The notes beneath the pieces were generated by a model. It saw only the letters and a list, made by a program, of their open reading frames with translations. It ran no database searches and had not been told where the DNA came from. From JBBITI01 sp963735055 (GTDB taxonomy: Bacteria; Chloroflexota; Dehalococcoidia; Dehalococcoidales; UBA2162), in assembly GCA_963735055.1 (NCBI GenBank), contig CAVTJN010000005.1, forward strand, positions 1-64,000: DNA of 64,000 nucleotides. The letters run 5' to 3'. Positions 28,051-38,406 of the stretch are shown one piece after another; the stretch's first letter is position 1; each line of letters opens with the position of its first letter. A program made the position numbers and the translations under genes.

Positions 28051-28066
28051 CCGATCAGGGAGCGGG

Positions 28067-28415
28067 CTCGAAACTCCATACGTTTCAAGATTGGCAGGCT
28101 TGTCAGCCTGTCTTGCGCGTCAGCACGCTGGTGTTCCCTTTCTACTCTTGCACCTCACCGTCCATGGATCTATTGACTGCAGACATCTACCACAGGTGAG
28201 TTCCACAGTCGAGTGTACCTAAGTACAATTGTAATGCTGCGCTCGACGAAATAACATTCTAGAAAGCCAACCGCGCCGTTATCTACGATTTACTGTCAGG
28301 AGCTTCCTTCCGACAACGATACCGTTACGGCCTCAATGAAATTTAATATGCCAAATGCTAGTATCCTACACGATATTGTCTTGTAGGATACTAAGGTTAG
28401 ATCTAGGAGGACTAT
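28067..28415 (+). promoter_or_regulatory. Leader region of a binding-protein gene with an 11-bp dyad
   Basis: No gene is apparent in this 349-bp gap. Just before the solute-binding lipoprotein gene, a perfect inverted repeat AGTATCCTACA / TGTAGGATACT (28360-28370 and 28382-28392) with an 11-nt spacer looks like a repressor/activator operator. AGGAGG (28405-28410) serves the TTG start at 28416. No clear consensus promoter is seen. Confidence 0.5.
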
Positions 28416-30248
28416 TTGAAGAAAGCCATCTCGTTAACTCTCGGCATCGTTTCTCTTCTGGCACTGCTTCTGGCGTCCTGCGGCACCCCCGCCGCGACCG
28501 ACAGCACCACCACCCCCAACCCCACCACCACGACCACCGCCAATCCGACCAGCACGGTCCCGGCAACCACCAAACCGGCTGCCGGCGTCCCGAAGTACGG
28601 CGGTACCGTCACCTACCTGGTCGCCAGCGACATCATGGGCTTCGATGAGGCGTTTCAGGCGCCCTGGTTCGCCTGGACCACGCATCTCACCGAGGACGAG
28701 ATGCTTACCGGTGACTGGACCAAGGGCCCGGCCGGCACTGGACAGTACAGTTGGATACTGGATGGTATCTACAACTGGGATAGCAAGGCCGGTCAGGTCT
28801 GCGAGAGCTGGCAAATCCTGACCCCGTATCACTGGGTCTTCAAGGTAAGACAAGGCATCAAATTTGGCGTGAACCCGAACATCGAGGCTACGAAACTGAC
28901 GAACGGACGCGAGGTCACCGCCCAGGACGTCGTCTACAGCTACGACCGCCTGCGTAATGAACCTGCATCCTACGTCTACAATGCTCACAACGCCCTGATG
29001 AAAGCGATGAAACTCACTGCGGTGGACAAGTACACCGTGGACATGGAAGTCCCCAATGATCCGGATTCCATCTACAACATCGCCCAGATCATCGTGGACT
29101 GGACGGGCGTGGTAGCTAAAGAAGTAATCGACAAATACGGCAACATGAAGGACTGGAAAACGGCGCACGGGAGCGGCCCGTTCTTCCTGACCGATTACGT
29201 TCCGGCGAGTTCCGTGAACTTCGTGAGAAACCCCGGCTATTGGGCCAAGGACCCGATCGGCCCCGGCAAGGGCAATCAACTGCCCTACCTCGACGCGATC
29301 AAGTTCCTCATCATCGGCGACACCTCGACCCAGTTGGCCGCGCTCCGCACGGCCAAGATCGACAGTCTCTCGAATGTCCAGGTGGACGACGCCGACAGTG
29401 TCAAGAAGACCAGTCCCGACATCACCTTCAAGGACTACACCCCGGCGGGCGTGTACCAGATCTACATGAGGACCGACAAGCAGGACCTCCCCTACAAGGA
29501 CAAGCGCGTCCGCCAGGCACTCGTGATGGCGACCGACTACAACAGCATCGTCAAGGACATGATGAAAGGGAAGGCCCATTATCCCAGCTTCCCGATCACG
29601 CCGATGGCCGACCTCAAGGACGCATATCTGCCCCTGTCCGAGGCCTCGGCCGACGTCCAGAACCTGTACAAGTACGACCCGGCCAAAGCCAAGGAACTCC
29701 TCAAGACGGCCGGCTATCCGAACGGCTTCAAGGTCAACATTATCACTTCGAATACACCGAGTTGGAACGTTGATTACCTGTCGGTCATTAAGCAGATGTG
29801 GTCCAAGATCAACGTCGATATGAGCATCCAGCAGGTAGAAATGGGCGTGTACAACAACCGCTGGGTGGCCCGCAACTACGACGATATGTTTTTCGCCAGC
29901 ACCGCCAGCTCCGGAACGTTCCGGTATATGTGCTCCTCGCAGGGCGCCGGCGGTGGGTACAACCTGAGCTACATCGACGACAAGCGTCTAGCCGACGGCC
30001 GCATCCAGATGATGGACCTGTTCGGCAACAACAAGGACGCGGAAGTGGCGAAGTTGAACAAGCAACTGTCCCAGTACATTTATGAGGATGCCTGGGTGGT
30101 CAACACTCCCGTCGAGAACCGGACTATTTTCTGGTGGCCGTGGCTCAACAACTATCATGGTGAGCTGGCCGTCGGTATCCTCAACCCGTGGGGCTGGAAC
30201 CGGTGGGTGTGGGTTGACCAGGACCTGAAGAAATCAATGGGCAAGTAG
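28416..30248 (+). CDS. ABC transporter solute-binding lipoprotein, family 5
   Basis: This is an extracytoplasmic peptide/organic-solute binding protein (SBP_bac_5 fold), anchored by a lipid. TTG 28416 follows AGGAGG. The lipobox LLASC gives the modified Cys at residue 23, followed by a Thr/Pro/Asn-rich linker. Family motifs are PKYGGTVTYL at the domain start, WVFKVRQGIKFGVNP, LTNGREVTAQDVVYS, GSGPFFLTDYVPASS and DKRVRQALVMATDYN. At 610 residues it is normal. No permease or ATPase gene is adjacent, so it must use a transporter encoded elsewhere. It ends LKKSMGK and is followed by a strong terminator. Confidence 0.9.
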   Translation: MKKAISLTLGIVSLLALLLASCGTPAATDSTTTPNPTTTTTANPTSTVPATTKPAAGVPKYGGTVTYLVASDIMGFDEAFQAPWFAWTTHLTEDEMLTGDWTKGPAGTGQYSWILDGIYNWDSKAGQVCESWQILTPYHWVFKVRQGIKFGVNPNIEATKLTNGREVTAQDVVYSYDRLRNEPASYVYNAHNALMKAMKLTAVDKYTVDMEVPNDPDSIYNIAQIIVDWTGVVAKEVIDKYGNMKDWKTAHGSGPFFLTDYVPASSVNFVRNPGYWAKDPIGPGKGNQLPYLDAIKFLIIGDTSTQLAALRTAKIDSLSNVQVDDADSVKKTSPDITFKDYTPAGVYQIYMRTDKQDLPYKDKRVRQALVMATDYNSIVKDMMKGKAHYPSFPITPMADLKDAYLPLSEASADVQNLYKYDPAKAKELLKTAGYPNGFKVNIITSNTPSWNVDYLSVIKQMWSKINVDMSIQQVEMGVYNNRWVARNYDDMFFASTASSGTFRYMCSSQGAGGGYNLSYIDDKRLADGRIQMMDLFGNNKDAEVAKLNKQLSQYIYEDAWVVNTPVENRTIFWWPWLNNYHGELAVGILNPWGWNRWVWVDQDLKKSMGK

Positions 30249-30278
30249 CTGCCGCAAGATTATCTTTGTCCCTCGTTT

Positions 30279-30331
30279 GAAGACGGGGCGGAGGCAGACC
30301 GGTGGTCGGTCTCCGCCCCGTCTTCGTTTTT
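30279..30331 (+). terminator. Intrinsic terminator
   Basis: A perfect 15-bp GC-rich stem (30279-30293 with 30311-30325) is followed by GTTTTT. It terminates the binding-protein gene ending at 30248. It lies before the convergent serA stop. Confidence 0.85.
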
Positions 30332-30383
30332 CAGGGGTTACACGGGCACCCGGGCCCCGTGGGGACAATCCCCCAGCAGAGAC

Positions 30384-32010
30384 TCAGGACTCCCCGGTTG
30401 ACGAAACAGATCTGGCAAGCTTCACAATGTGTACCTTGTACATGTCCGGTATTGCCAGTATCCGTTGATGAGCCTCTGAAGTGATCGGGTCATCCAGGCA
30501 GACCACCATCATCGCTTTGCCCCCACGATGCACGCCCCGGCTGACTTGCATCTGACTGATGTTGATCCCTGCGTTGCCCATTATGGAGCCTACCGCCCCA
30601 ATCACGCCGGGCCGGTCTTTGTGTTCGGTGAATAGCATGTAACTGCCCGATGGTTCTATTTCCAGCCAGAAGTCGTCCACCCTAACCAGGTACACGGTGC
30701 CCCGCAGTGACGATCCAGCCACCACGACTCTGCCGAAGTTGGAGTCTATCTCGACCGTCAGCATATTGGAATAGTTCTCACAGGTGGGGTCTCTTTCCTC
30801 GGTTATCCTCAGACCGCGGCTGGCGGCAACAATATCCATGTTGACGATGTTCACCCGTTCTTCTGTCAGGCTCCCCAATAAGCCGCTCAGGACCGCAGCT
30901 TTGATGGGGTCAGTATCAAGCTTCGAAATATCTCCCTGATAGCGGATTGCGATCGACTTCGCCTGGCCCTTGAACATCTGGGCTGCGATTGCTCCGAGGG
31001 TTGTCCCGCCCGGGACGTACTGATCAACCGCGGTCATCCCCTCGGCCGGAACCGCAGGGGCGTTCACCGGCGACCTGGGCAAACGTCCGCTGAGAACCGC
31101 GATCGTCTGCTCCGCTATGTCGATGCCAGCACTGGTCTCTGCCTCCGAAGTAGACGCGGCCAAGTGCGGAGTAGCCACCACCTTGTCGCTCTTGAGAAGA
31201 ATGTTTCCGACGGCCGGTTCCGAACTGAAAACGTCGACGGCCGCGCCTGCCAGGCGGCCCTTCTTCAAGGGCATCGTACAGCGCTTGCTCGTCAATTACT
31301 CCCCCTCGAGCGCAGTTCACCACCATGGCGGTGGGTTTCATCCTGCCGATCTGTTCCCGACCGATCAGGCCCTTCGTGGCCGGGCCAAGGGGTACGTGTA
31401 CCGAAATGAAATCCGAATTTCCCAGCAGAGCATCCATCTCAACCATTTGCACACCCAGCCGGTCAGCTGCGGCCTGGGATACCATCGGGTCATAGGCGAT
31501 GACGTTGATTCGGAACCCCCGGGCTATCTCGGCCACCGCGGTCCCCACTCGGCCCAGGCCGATGATGCCCAGCACCTTGCTGCGCATTTCTATTCCCTTC
31601 AGGGAACGATTCCACAACCCGGCCCGCAGATCACGATCGGCTTTCGGAATGTGCCGGACCAGCGACAGCAGGATGGCTATGGTGTGTTCGGCTGCTGACA
31701 CGGTATTTCCCTCACGAGAATTGATTACGAACACGCCGCGGCGGGTGGCCGCATCGACATCGATATTGTCCACTCCCACCCCGGCGCGACCGATGACCTC
31801 CAGTCTCCCCCCGGCATCGATGATCTGCCGCGTTACCTTGGTCTGGCTGCGAACTATCAGACCTTCGTATCCCCCAATCGCCGACAGCAGCTCAGCGGGC
31901 GTCAAACCGATACGAACATCGACATCCGCATCTCGCCGCAAAACATCAATGGCCGCGGAAGCGATGGAATCCGCTACCAGCACCTTCTTTCTCACATTGG
32001 TGTTTGTCAC
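30384..32010 (-). CDS. serA: D-3-phosphoglycerate dehydrogenase, one frame break
   Basis: SerA makes 3-phosphohydroxypyruvate, the first step of serine synthesis. The N-terminal part (to about 31260) has the catalytic/NAD domains with IGRAGVGVDNIDVDAATRRG and nucleotide-binding GIIGLGRVGTAVA. VVNCARGGVIDEQAL carries the catalytic Arg. After a one-base break near 31255-31262 the frame continues RLAGAAVDVFSSEP, then TPHLAASTSEAE with the His. An intervening ASB-type domain and a C-terminal ACT domain (LFTEHKDRPGVIGAVGSIMG) follow. The total is about 540 residues, the long type of SerA. It is convergent with the binding-protein gene at 28416. Confidence 0.88.
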
Positions 32011-32070
32011 CGTTTCATACCACCGCTCCGCGACCCTTTTCGAGGCGCCGGCGCGAACCTTTGTCCGAGT

Positions 32071-33901
32071 CTAATGGCCCATCTGTTGCTTGAGTGCCAC
32101 GTCAATCCAGAAGAACTTGGCCAGGCCGAACGGCATCATGGTCGGCGTTCCCTGGCCGTAGTAGTTCTTCAACCAGGGCCACCACAGGACGTAGGTGTAA
32201 GGTGTTGGCCGCGGGATGTAGAAGACATTCTCCAACACGTATGGTTTCAGTTCCTGGTAGGCTTTATAGGCGGCGGGATTATCGGCAAAGATATTCTGCT
32301 GCAGACCGGGTGTAACGCTCTTCAATGAACGGGTCCGATCCGATCGGGTCATTCACGTAACTGCCATTGAATGTACTGGAGCCGCGCAGGCCGGACAGGA
32401 AGAGCTGGATGCTGAAGGTCTGGAACGGAGAACGATAGATCATGTTCTCATGGGACCGGGCATTGGCGATGCTGGTATAGACGCCGCTCTCCCTGGGATC
32501 GATCGCCAGGTCAATGCCTACCTTTGCCCACATTCCTTTGAAGATGGATAGTTCGTCGACCCGCTCAGCCGTATTGACCGTGATCACCGAGGTCTTGAAT
32601 CCATTGGGGTAGCCGGCGTCCTTCAAGAGCTGCTTGGCTTTGTCGGGATTGTACTTGAAAAGGTCCTGGACCGCTTGCGGCATCCCGCTCAAAGGCTGAT
32701 ACAGCGAGGCTACCTGTTTGTTCACCGGATAGACGTCGATGTCCCCCTGGCCCTTAAAGAGGTCGTTCTTGAAGGCATTGAAATCGGTGGCCAACATGAG
32801 CGCCTGGCGCACCTTTACGCTGCTGAGGGGGTTGTCAGACTTGTCCCGCCTCATACCGATGACCCAGGGGTTGTTGGACAGGTAAGTAACATACTTCATA
32901 TCCGGATTGGCCTTGATCAGGCTGTCCGCATCATCCAGCACAATGTCAGACATGAAATCTATCTTGGCAGTGCGGAGGCCGGCCAGCCTTGTGGAAAGAT
33001 CAGGAATGATCAATTGCTTGTAGGCGTCCACATAAGGCAGCGGATTGCCTTTACCCGGGCCGATGGGGTCCGTGCCCCAATAGTTGGGGTTCTTCTTGAA
33101 GGTCAACGAGCTGCCCGGTACAAAGTCGATGAGGATGAAGGGTCCGGTCCCCACGGCGTTGTGCCAGTCTTGCACGTCCCCGTACTTGGCAACTACTTCG
33201 GGGGGATATTGGCGGAGGAAGCCGGCCCCAAAAACCACCCAGGTGAAGGAGGTCCAGGGGTCTACCGGAGTCTTGATGGTTACTTCCGACGGGCCGGTCT
33301 TTTCGATGCTGGAGGCCTTCATGATGGCAGGCTGGCTGACATTGCCCCAGGACCGTGGGTCGGCTTTAAGGCGGTTCCAGCTGGAGACGACGTCGTCAAC
33401 GGTCAATTCGCGGCCGTTCATGAGCCGTCCGGCATCGGTGTTGGTCTGTTGATAGTGGACGCCCTTTCTTATCTGGAATTTCCAGACGCCTACCTGTGGC
33501 ATCTGCCAAGCTTCGGCCAGCATGAGCCCCAGGTGGTCTTCCACGTAGTTGGCGCCCGTGGTCAAGTTGGTGATGCCGCTGCCGGCCGGGCCGCGGGTCC
33601 AATCCATAGTCACATACGCCTCGTAGACCGTTCCGCCGAGGGCGGTGCCACCGCTCCGGGCGCCGCTGTCAAACATGGTGGGATCTGCGGTCAACACGTC
33701 GATGAGCGTGCCCCCGTACTTGGGCGCCTCAGCCGCGGGTGTGGTCTTAACAGGGGTGGACGTGGTGCTGGCGGGTGGGGTAGTCGTGGTCGTGGCGGGT
33801 GGCGAGGTAGTCGTCTGGGCGGTCTGAGTGCCGCACGAATTCAGGAGCAGGGCTGCGATGACGCAGCACACCAGAAACAAGGAAACAATTCTCCGTTTCA
33901 T
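32071..33901 (-). CDS. ABC transporter solute-binding lipoprotein, family 5, frame break near the end
   Basis: The lipobox LLNSC and a Thr/Pro-rich linker are followed by the family-5 binding domain (PKYGGTLIDVL, VWKFQIRKGVHYQ, LMNGRELTVDDVVSSWNRL, VRQALMLATDFNAF). The frame breaks near 32310, and the C-terminal part (YKAYQELKPYVLENVFYIPR, ending LKQQMGH) continues in another frame. It is closely similar to the neighbour at 34057, including the leader before the ATG, so the two arose by tandem duplication. No transporter subunits are nearby. Confidence 0.88.
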
Positions 33902-34056
33902 CTGTCATCCCTCCTGTTGTGATCTCTCAAGGACCAGGACTCGGCGGTTGATGTCCTGCCGCCCGTCCTCATCATGCGCAACTCCCTCTATCCGGTCATG
34001 TGGCGGGTCTTCGTCTCAGGCGTCACCGGAGATCAAACCAAGGTCGCTGCTCCGGC

Positions 34057-35868
34057 CTACTTTCCCATGCTTTCTTTCACGCCCTTGTCGACCCAAAAAT
34101 AGTTGATGAAGCTGCTCCCCTGGCCGTAGAAATTCTTCACCCACGGCCACCATATGGTGTAGATGTTCGGTGACGGCCGCGGGATGTAAAAGACCTGCTC
34201 CAGGACGTATGGTTTAAGTTCCTGGTACGCTTTGTACGCCCTGGGCGTATCGACGAAGATGTACTTCTGGAGATCCTGGTAGCGTTGTTCGACATATGGA
34301 TCGCTTCCCGGAGGGTCGTTCACGTAGCTGGAGTTGAAGGTGCTCGTACCCCTGAGGCCGGAGAGAAATAGCTGAATGGAAAACGTCTGGAACATGCTGC
34401 GATAGACCATGTCCTCGTGCGCCCGTTTGGCATTGAGGGCGGTGTAGACGCCGGTCTCTTTAGGCTCGATGGTCAGGTCGATGCCAACCTTGGCCCACAT
34501 GCCTTTGAAGATAGACAACTCATCAACGCGTTCGGCAGTGCTGGGTGAAACCACGGAGGTCTTGAAGCCATTGGGGTATCCGGCGTCTTTCAAGAGTTGT
34601 TTAGCCTTGTCCGGATTGTACTTGAAGAGGTCCTGGACGGCCTGAGGCGTCTTGTCCAAGGGCAGGTATAGGGCGCTCACCAGCTTACTCACCGGGTAGA
34701 TGTCGACGTCCGCCTGACCTTTGAAGAAGTCTCGATTGATAGCCTCGAAGTCGGTCGCCAACATCAGCGCCTGGCGCACCCGAATATCATGGAAAGGCTT
34801 TTGTGGGTTGTCCCGGCGCATGCCGATGACCCACGGCTGCCCGGTGAGGTAGGACATTGACTGTAGCTTGGGATTGGCTGTGGTCAGAGTTTGCCAGTCC
34901 TCAAAGACGATGTTGGCTGCGTAGTCGAGCTTGCCGGTACGGAGGGCGGCCAGCTGGGTGGAAAGATCAGTGATGACCAGTTGCTTGAAGATGTCCACGT
35001 AGGGCAACTGGCTGCCCTTACCCGGACCGAGAGGGTCCTTCTCCCAATAGTCAGGGTTTCGGCCAAAGGTGAGCGAGCTGTTCTCGACATAGTCAAGGAG
35101 CATGAAAGGTCCGGTACCAACCGCATTGCGCCAATCTGCCAGGTTGCCGTACTTGGCAACCACTTCGCGCGGATAGACGCGAAATGATCCGGCGCCGTGG
35201 ACCAGCCATAAGAACGAGGTCCAGGGGTCCACCGGTGTCTTGATGGTGACTTCCCAAGGGGCGGTCTTTTCAAAGGTGGCGGTCTTGGCGACGGCGGGCT
35301 GGCTGGCCATCAGCCACGATTCAGGCGATTCCACCTGCCGTTTGAAGCTATAGACGACATCATCGGCGGTCATTTCCCGGCCATTCATGATCCGTCCGGC
35401 GTCACTATTGACCTTTTGCCAGTGGACTCCCTGGCGTATTTGCAGGACCCACACGCCCGGCTCAGGCATCTTCCATCCGGCCGCCAGGGCGGGACCTTGA
35501 TGATCCTCCACGGAACTGCCACCGGAAACGAAGTTGGTGACACCGCTGCCGGCCGGCCCTCTCGTCCAGTCCAGCTGCAACAGCTGTTGATTGACGTAGG
35601 TGTTGGTAGCGCTGCCGGCGCGGTTCAGACAAGTGTCGAAATTGGTGATCGGAGCATCGGGTACCGTGGTGATGGTACCGCCATACTGCGGCTTTTCAAC
35701 CGCGGGCGTTGTCGTAGCCGGAGCGGATGTGGTACCGGCAGGTGGGGAGGTCGTGTTTGTGGCGGGTGGCGAGGTGGTCGTCTGGTTTGCCTGTGTGCCG
35801 CACGAGACCAGGACTAGCGCCGCAATACTGGCAAACACGAGCGATAGCAACACAATTCTCCGTTTCAT
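34057..35868 (-). CDS. ABC transporter solute-binding lipoprotein, family 5
   Basis: ATG 35868 follows AGGAGGGG; an upstream in-frame ATG at 35946 is not supported because the signal peptide (MKRRIVLLSLVFASIAALVL) starts at 35868. The lipobox is LVSC, followed by a Thr/Ser/Pro linker and domain motifs KPQYGGTITTV, VWVLQIRQGVHWQ, IMNGREMTADDVVYSFKR and IRVRQALMLATDFEA. The end is VKESMGK. It is a paralogue of the 32071 gene. It is transcribed from a consensus promoter at 36085-36113, with a leader of more than 200 nt, divergently from the IclR gene. Confidence 0.9.
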   Translation of the reverse strand: MKRRIVLLSLVFASIAALVLVSCGTQANQTTTSPPATNTTSPPAGTTSAPATTTPAVEKPQYGGTITTVPDAPITNFDTCLNRAGSATNTYVNQQLLQLDWTRGPAGSGVTNFVSGGSSVEDHQGPALAAGWKMPEPGVWVLQIRQGVHWQKVNSDAGRIMNGREMTADDVVYSFKRQVESPESWLMASQPAVAKTATFEKTAPWEVTIKTPVDPWTSFLWLVHGAGSFRVYPREVVAKYGNLADWRNAVGTGPFMLLDYVENSSLTFGRNPDYWEKDPLGPGKGSQLPYVDIFKQLVITDLSTQLAALRTGKLDYAANIVFEDWQTLTTANPKLQSMSYLTGQPWVIGMRRDNPQKPFHDIRVRQALMLATDFEAINRDFFKGQADVDIYPVSKLVSALYLPLDKTPQAVQDLFKYNPDKAKQLLKDAGYPNGFKTSVVSPSTAERVDELSIFKGMWAKVGIDLTIEPKETGVYTALNAKRAHEDMVYRSMFQTFSIQLFLSGLRGTSTFNSSYVNDPPGSDPYVEQRYQDLQKYIFVDTPRAYKAYQELKPYVLEQVFYIPRPSPNIYTIWWPWVKNFYGQGSSFINYFWVDKGVKESMGK

Positions 35869-36084
35869 CTGTAACCCCTCCTGTTGTGATTGTTCAGAGA
35901 CCAAGACGTGGCGGCTGATTCCTTGTCGCCGACTCCAACCTGGCACCTCAATATCCTTTATCTCATGTACGCGCCAACCACCTTAAACAACCCGCTCAAC
36001 GGAGCTCCGTTATCCCAATCATCCGCTTTGCCATGACGCCGATAGTATTGAAATAGTCTTTCATTTCCTGTGGAATCTGCTGGC

Positions 36085-36190
36085 ATTATAGGGCCGAATC
36101 ATGATGGTGTCAATATGCTGGATCGAGAGAAAGCCGTTGACACAGCATGAACATTACCCTATAATCCAATGAAAATGAAAACATATTTCA
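36085..36190. promoter_or_regulatory. Divergent consensus promoters and IclR-type operator
   Basis: On the minus strand, TTGACA (36113-36108) and TATAAT (36090-36085), 17 nt apart, face the binding-protein gene. On the plus strand, TTGACA (36137-36142) and TATAAT (36160-36165), 17 nt apart, face the IclR gene. Between the plus -10 and the ATG lies the palindrome TGAAA-N5-TTTCA (36176-36190), which resembles known KdgR/IclR-type operators. Confidence 0.75.
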
Positions 36191-36197
36191 AATCATA

Positions 36198-36959
36198 ATG
36201 GAAAACGTTTCGGTGACCGTTAACAAGGCGATAGACATACTGGAGGTTTTCCTGCAGAGGGAGGGCCAGGTTAGTCTGGCCGAGATCGCGCAGGCAACCG
36301 GACTCAATGCAGCGACGGCTTTCAGGCTCGTGTCTACGCTCGCCCGAAGAGGCTACATCCGGCAACCCCAGAAGAAAGGGGCGTACCTGCTTGGCTTGAG
36401 GATGCTCGATTTCAACTACGCGGTGAGGCGGAACCTGAAATACATAGACCTGGCGTATCTGGCGATGAGCAAGCTCAGCAAAGAGCAGAATGCGTCGGTC
36501 TACATGGCTGCTCTGGATGCGGACCAGGCGCTGATCATAGAGGAGGTCGGAGTCACCGAGGACCTGAGGATCAACTCTCCGGTCGGAAAGAGACTGCCTT
36601 TACACTGCACAGCGTGCGGCAAAGTGCTGCTGGCGGCGTTGTCCGAAGAGGAACGGCAAGCGTACTACTACAGGAACACGCTTCAATCGCTTACCACGAA
36701 TACGATTACCGACGTGGAACGGCTTGATCAGGAACTGGCGAGAGTGAGGCTGGAAGGTGTCGCTTTCGACAACGAAGAATACAGGATGGGCCTGTGGATA
36801 GCGGCCTCGCCGGTGTATGACGGCAGGCGGAGTGTGGTGGCGGCGGTCGGCATAATGGTCCCCACTTCAGATATCAACGCGGAGAGCAGTCAGAGACTCG
36901 CGACGGCCATCAAGAGCTGCACGGCAATGATATCGCAGATCGTGGGGCGGGTCAGTTGA
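36198..36959 (+). CDS. IclR family transcriptional regulator
   Basis: The N-terminal winged helix-turn-helix (VNKAIDILEVFLQREGQVSL, AEIAQATGLNAATAFRLVST, LARRGYI) is followed by the IclR effector domain (MSKLSKEQNASVYMAALD, SPVGKRLPLHCTACGKVLLA, AASPVYDGRRSVVAAVGIM). At 253 residues it is normal. IclR proteins commonly control aromatic or organic-acid catabolism. The start is placed by the promoter at 36137-36165. A palindrome at 36176-36190 suggests autoregulation and control of the divergent binding-protein gene. Confidence 0.92.
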   Translation: MENVSVTVNKAIDILEVFLQREGQVSLAEIAQATGLNAATAFRLVSTLARRGYIRQPQKKGAYLLGLRMLDFNYAVRRNLKYIDLAYLAMSKLSKEQNASVYMAALDADQALIIEEVGVTEDLRINSPVGKRLPLHCTACGKVLLAALSEEERQAYYYRNTLQSLTTNTITDVERLDQELARVRLEGVAFDNEEYRMGLWIAASPVYDGRRSVVAAVGIMVPTSDINAESSQRLATAIKSCTAMISQIVGRVS

Positions 36960-37026
36960 ACTCTGGCGGAACGTGGTCGCAACCCGGTTGAGCCGGGAAC
37001 ACTAGTAGAAGCGGGAGGATAGACAC

Positions 37027-38406
37027 TTGGCCATGACAGTCAATACGAAGACCTATCGGGAACCAGCGAAAGACATCAAGGTATGCGCTGAGGCAGATGT
37101 GGTGGTGGTGGGCGGAGGGCCGGGGGGACATTCGGCGGCTATTGCGGCGGCGCGCAATGGCGCTCGTACCGTACTTCTGGAAAGATACGGCCACCTGGGC
37201 GGTATGGCCACCGGCGGAATCGTGATTCAGATACCGCACATGAGTGATGGTTCGGAGCAGCAGCAGATTGCCGGGCTCTGCCAGGAATGGATCGACCGGC
37301 TCGAGCCAATTGGCGGCGTTCTGGTCCCACGCCGCGAGGACAAAGGCTCAACCGACGAGAAGCTGGTGTCGCGGTGGCGCCGCTTCATGGGCAATGTCAA
37401 CCGGGGCCGGATCGAGTACACCGCGTGGGTGGACCCGGAGCTTCTGAAGTGCGTGTTGAATGACATGGTGGAAGAAGCAGGGGTGAAACTATATCTACAT
37501 TCCTGGGGAGCGCGGGCGATTGCCGAAGACAACCGCGTGAAGGGCATTGTCTTTGAAAGCAAGTCAGGACGGCAGGCGGTGCTTGGCAAGGTGATCATCG
37601 ACGGCACTGGCGACGGGGACCTGTTGCCGTCTTCCGGGGCGGAGTCCTATGAAGCATTCGATCCCAAGCTGCGAAGCTCGATGCTGGCTCTGGTCTTCCG
37701 GATTGGGAATTGCGACTACCAGAAGCTTTGTGATTTCAAGGAAACGCAACCGGATAAGTACGCCGAACTCATGAAACAACTCGCCACCGAGGCGGGCACG
37801 CGCCTGCTGCCCCTTCCATCTCCCCGCAACGACGTACTGTGGGTGAACAACTGGATCCCCGGTCTCGACTGCACGAAGGTAGAGGACCTGACGAAGCTGG
37901 AAGTGGACATGCGCAAAGTGATGCGTCGGGGGCATGACTTCATGAAGAAGAACATCCCGACCTTCGAGAACAGCTTCATCCTCGATACGGCGTCGCAAAC
38001 GGGGACAAGAGGCTCCCGTCGGCTCGTTGGCGAGTTTACGCTCACAAAAGAAACGGTCAACTCGGGGACGATCTACGAAGACACCGTGGCGGTGATTCCG
38101 CGACTCGGACCGGCATCCGGAGGGAGTCCCTTTGTTTACTTCCCCTACCGCGCCCTGGTCCCGAAAAAGGTCGAGGGATTCCTGGTGGCCGGACGCAGCT
38201 TCTCGTCTGACGATGCCGCCAATGACAGCATTAATCTTATCCCGCACTGCATTGCCATGGGAGAGGCCGCCGGAACTGCGGCCGCGCTCGCCGTAAGACA
38301 GGGTATAAACCCGAGACAAGTGGAATACCGGACGCTCCAGGAACGATTGATGGACAGGGGCGTGCCTTTGCCCGGGGTAAAGACGGCAACGAAAGCAATG
38401 AAGTAG
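37027..38406 (+). CDS. FAD-dependent oxidoreductase
   Basis: The FAD-binding Rossmann motif VVVVGGGPGGHSAAIAAARN is followed by TVLLERYGHLGGMATGG, the signature of the FAD_oxidored family (fumarate-reductase-like flavoproteins). A second motif near the end is EGFLVAGRSFSSDDAA, then IPHCIAMGEAAGTAAALA. TTG 37027 has GGGAGG at 37013-37018 at good spacing; an ATG at 37033 is also possible. It is in the IclR neighbourhood (about 70 bp after it) and probably co-regulated. The substrate is unknown. Confidence 0.85.
   Translation: MAMTVNTKTYREPAKDIKVCAEADVVVVGGGPGGHSAAIAAARNGARTVLLERYGHLGGMATGGIVIQIPHMSDGSEQQQIAGLCQEWIDRLEPIGGVLVPRREDKGSTDEKLVSRWRRFMGNVNRGRIEYTAWVDPELLKCVLNDMVEEAGVKLYLHSWGARAIAEDNRVKGIVFESKSGRQAVLGKVIIDGTGDGDLLPSSGAESYEAFDPKLRSSMLALVFRIGNCDYQKLCDFKETQPDKYAELMKQLATEAGTRLLPLPSPRNDVLWVNNWIPGLDCTKVEDLTKLEVDMRKVMRRGHDFMKKNIPTFENSFILDTASQTGTRGSRRLVGEFTLTKETVNSGTIYEDTVAVIPRLGPASGGSPFVYFPYRALVPKKVEGFLVAGRSFSSDDAANDSINLIPHCIAMGEAAGTAAALAVRQGINPRQVEYRTLQERLMDRGVPLPGVKTATKAMK

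Larger units (their letters stand above)
27550..28066 (+). repeat. Tandem duplication, unit about 259 bp
   Basis: Two direct copies (27550-27808 and 27809-28066/7) each contain about 75 bp of leader and a complete 55-residue ORF. They differ at about six positions, two of which change amino acids (Asn to His, Thr to Met). The boundaries are sharp, pointing to a recent tandem duplication including the expression signals. Confidence 0.85.

Noticed and set aside
32675..33922. Plus-strand frame of 415 codons opposite a binding-protein gene
   Set aside because: It is an antisense shadow; the minus-strand product has clear family-5 motifs, a signal peptide and a ribosome-binding site.
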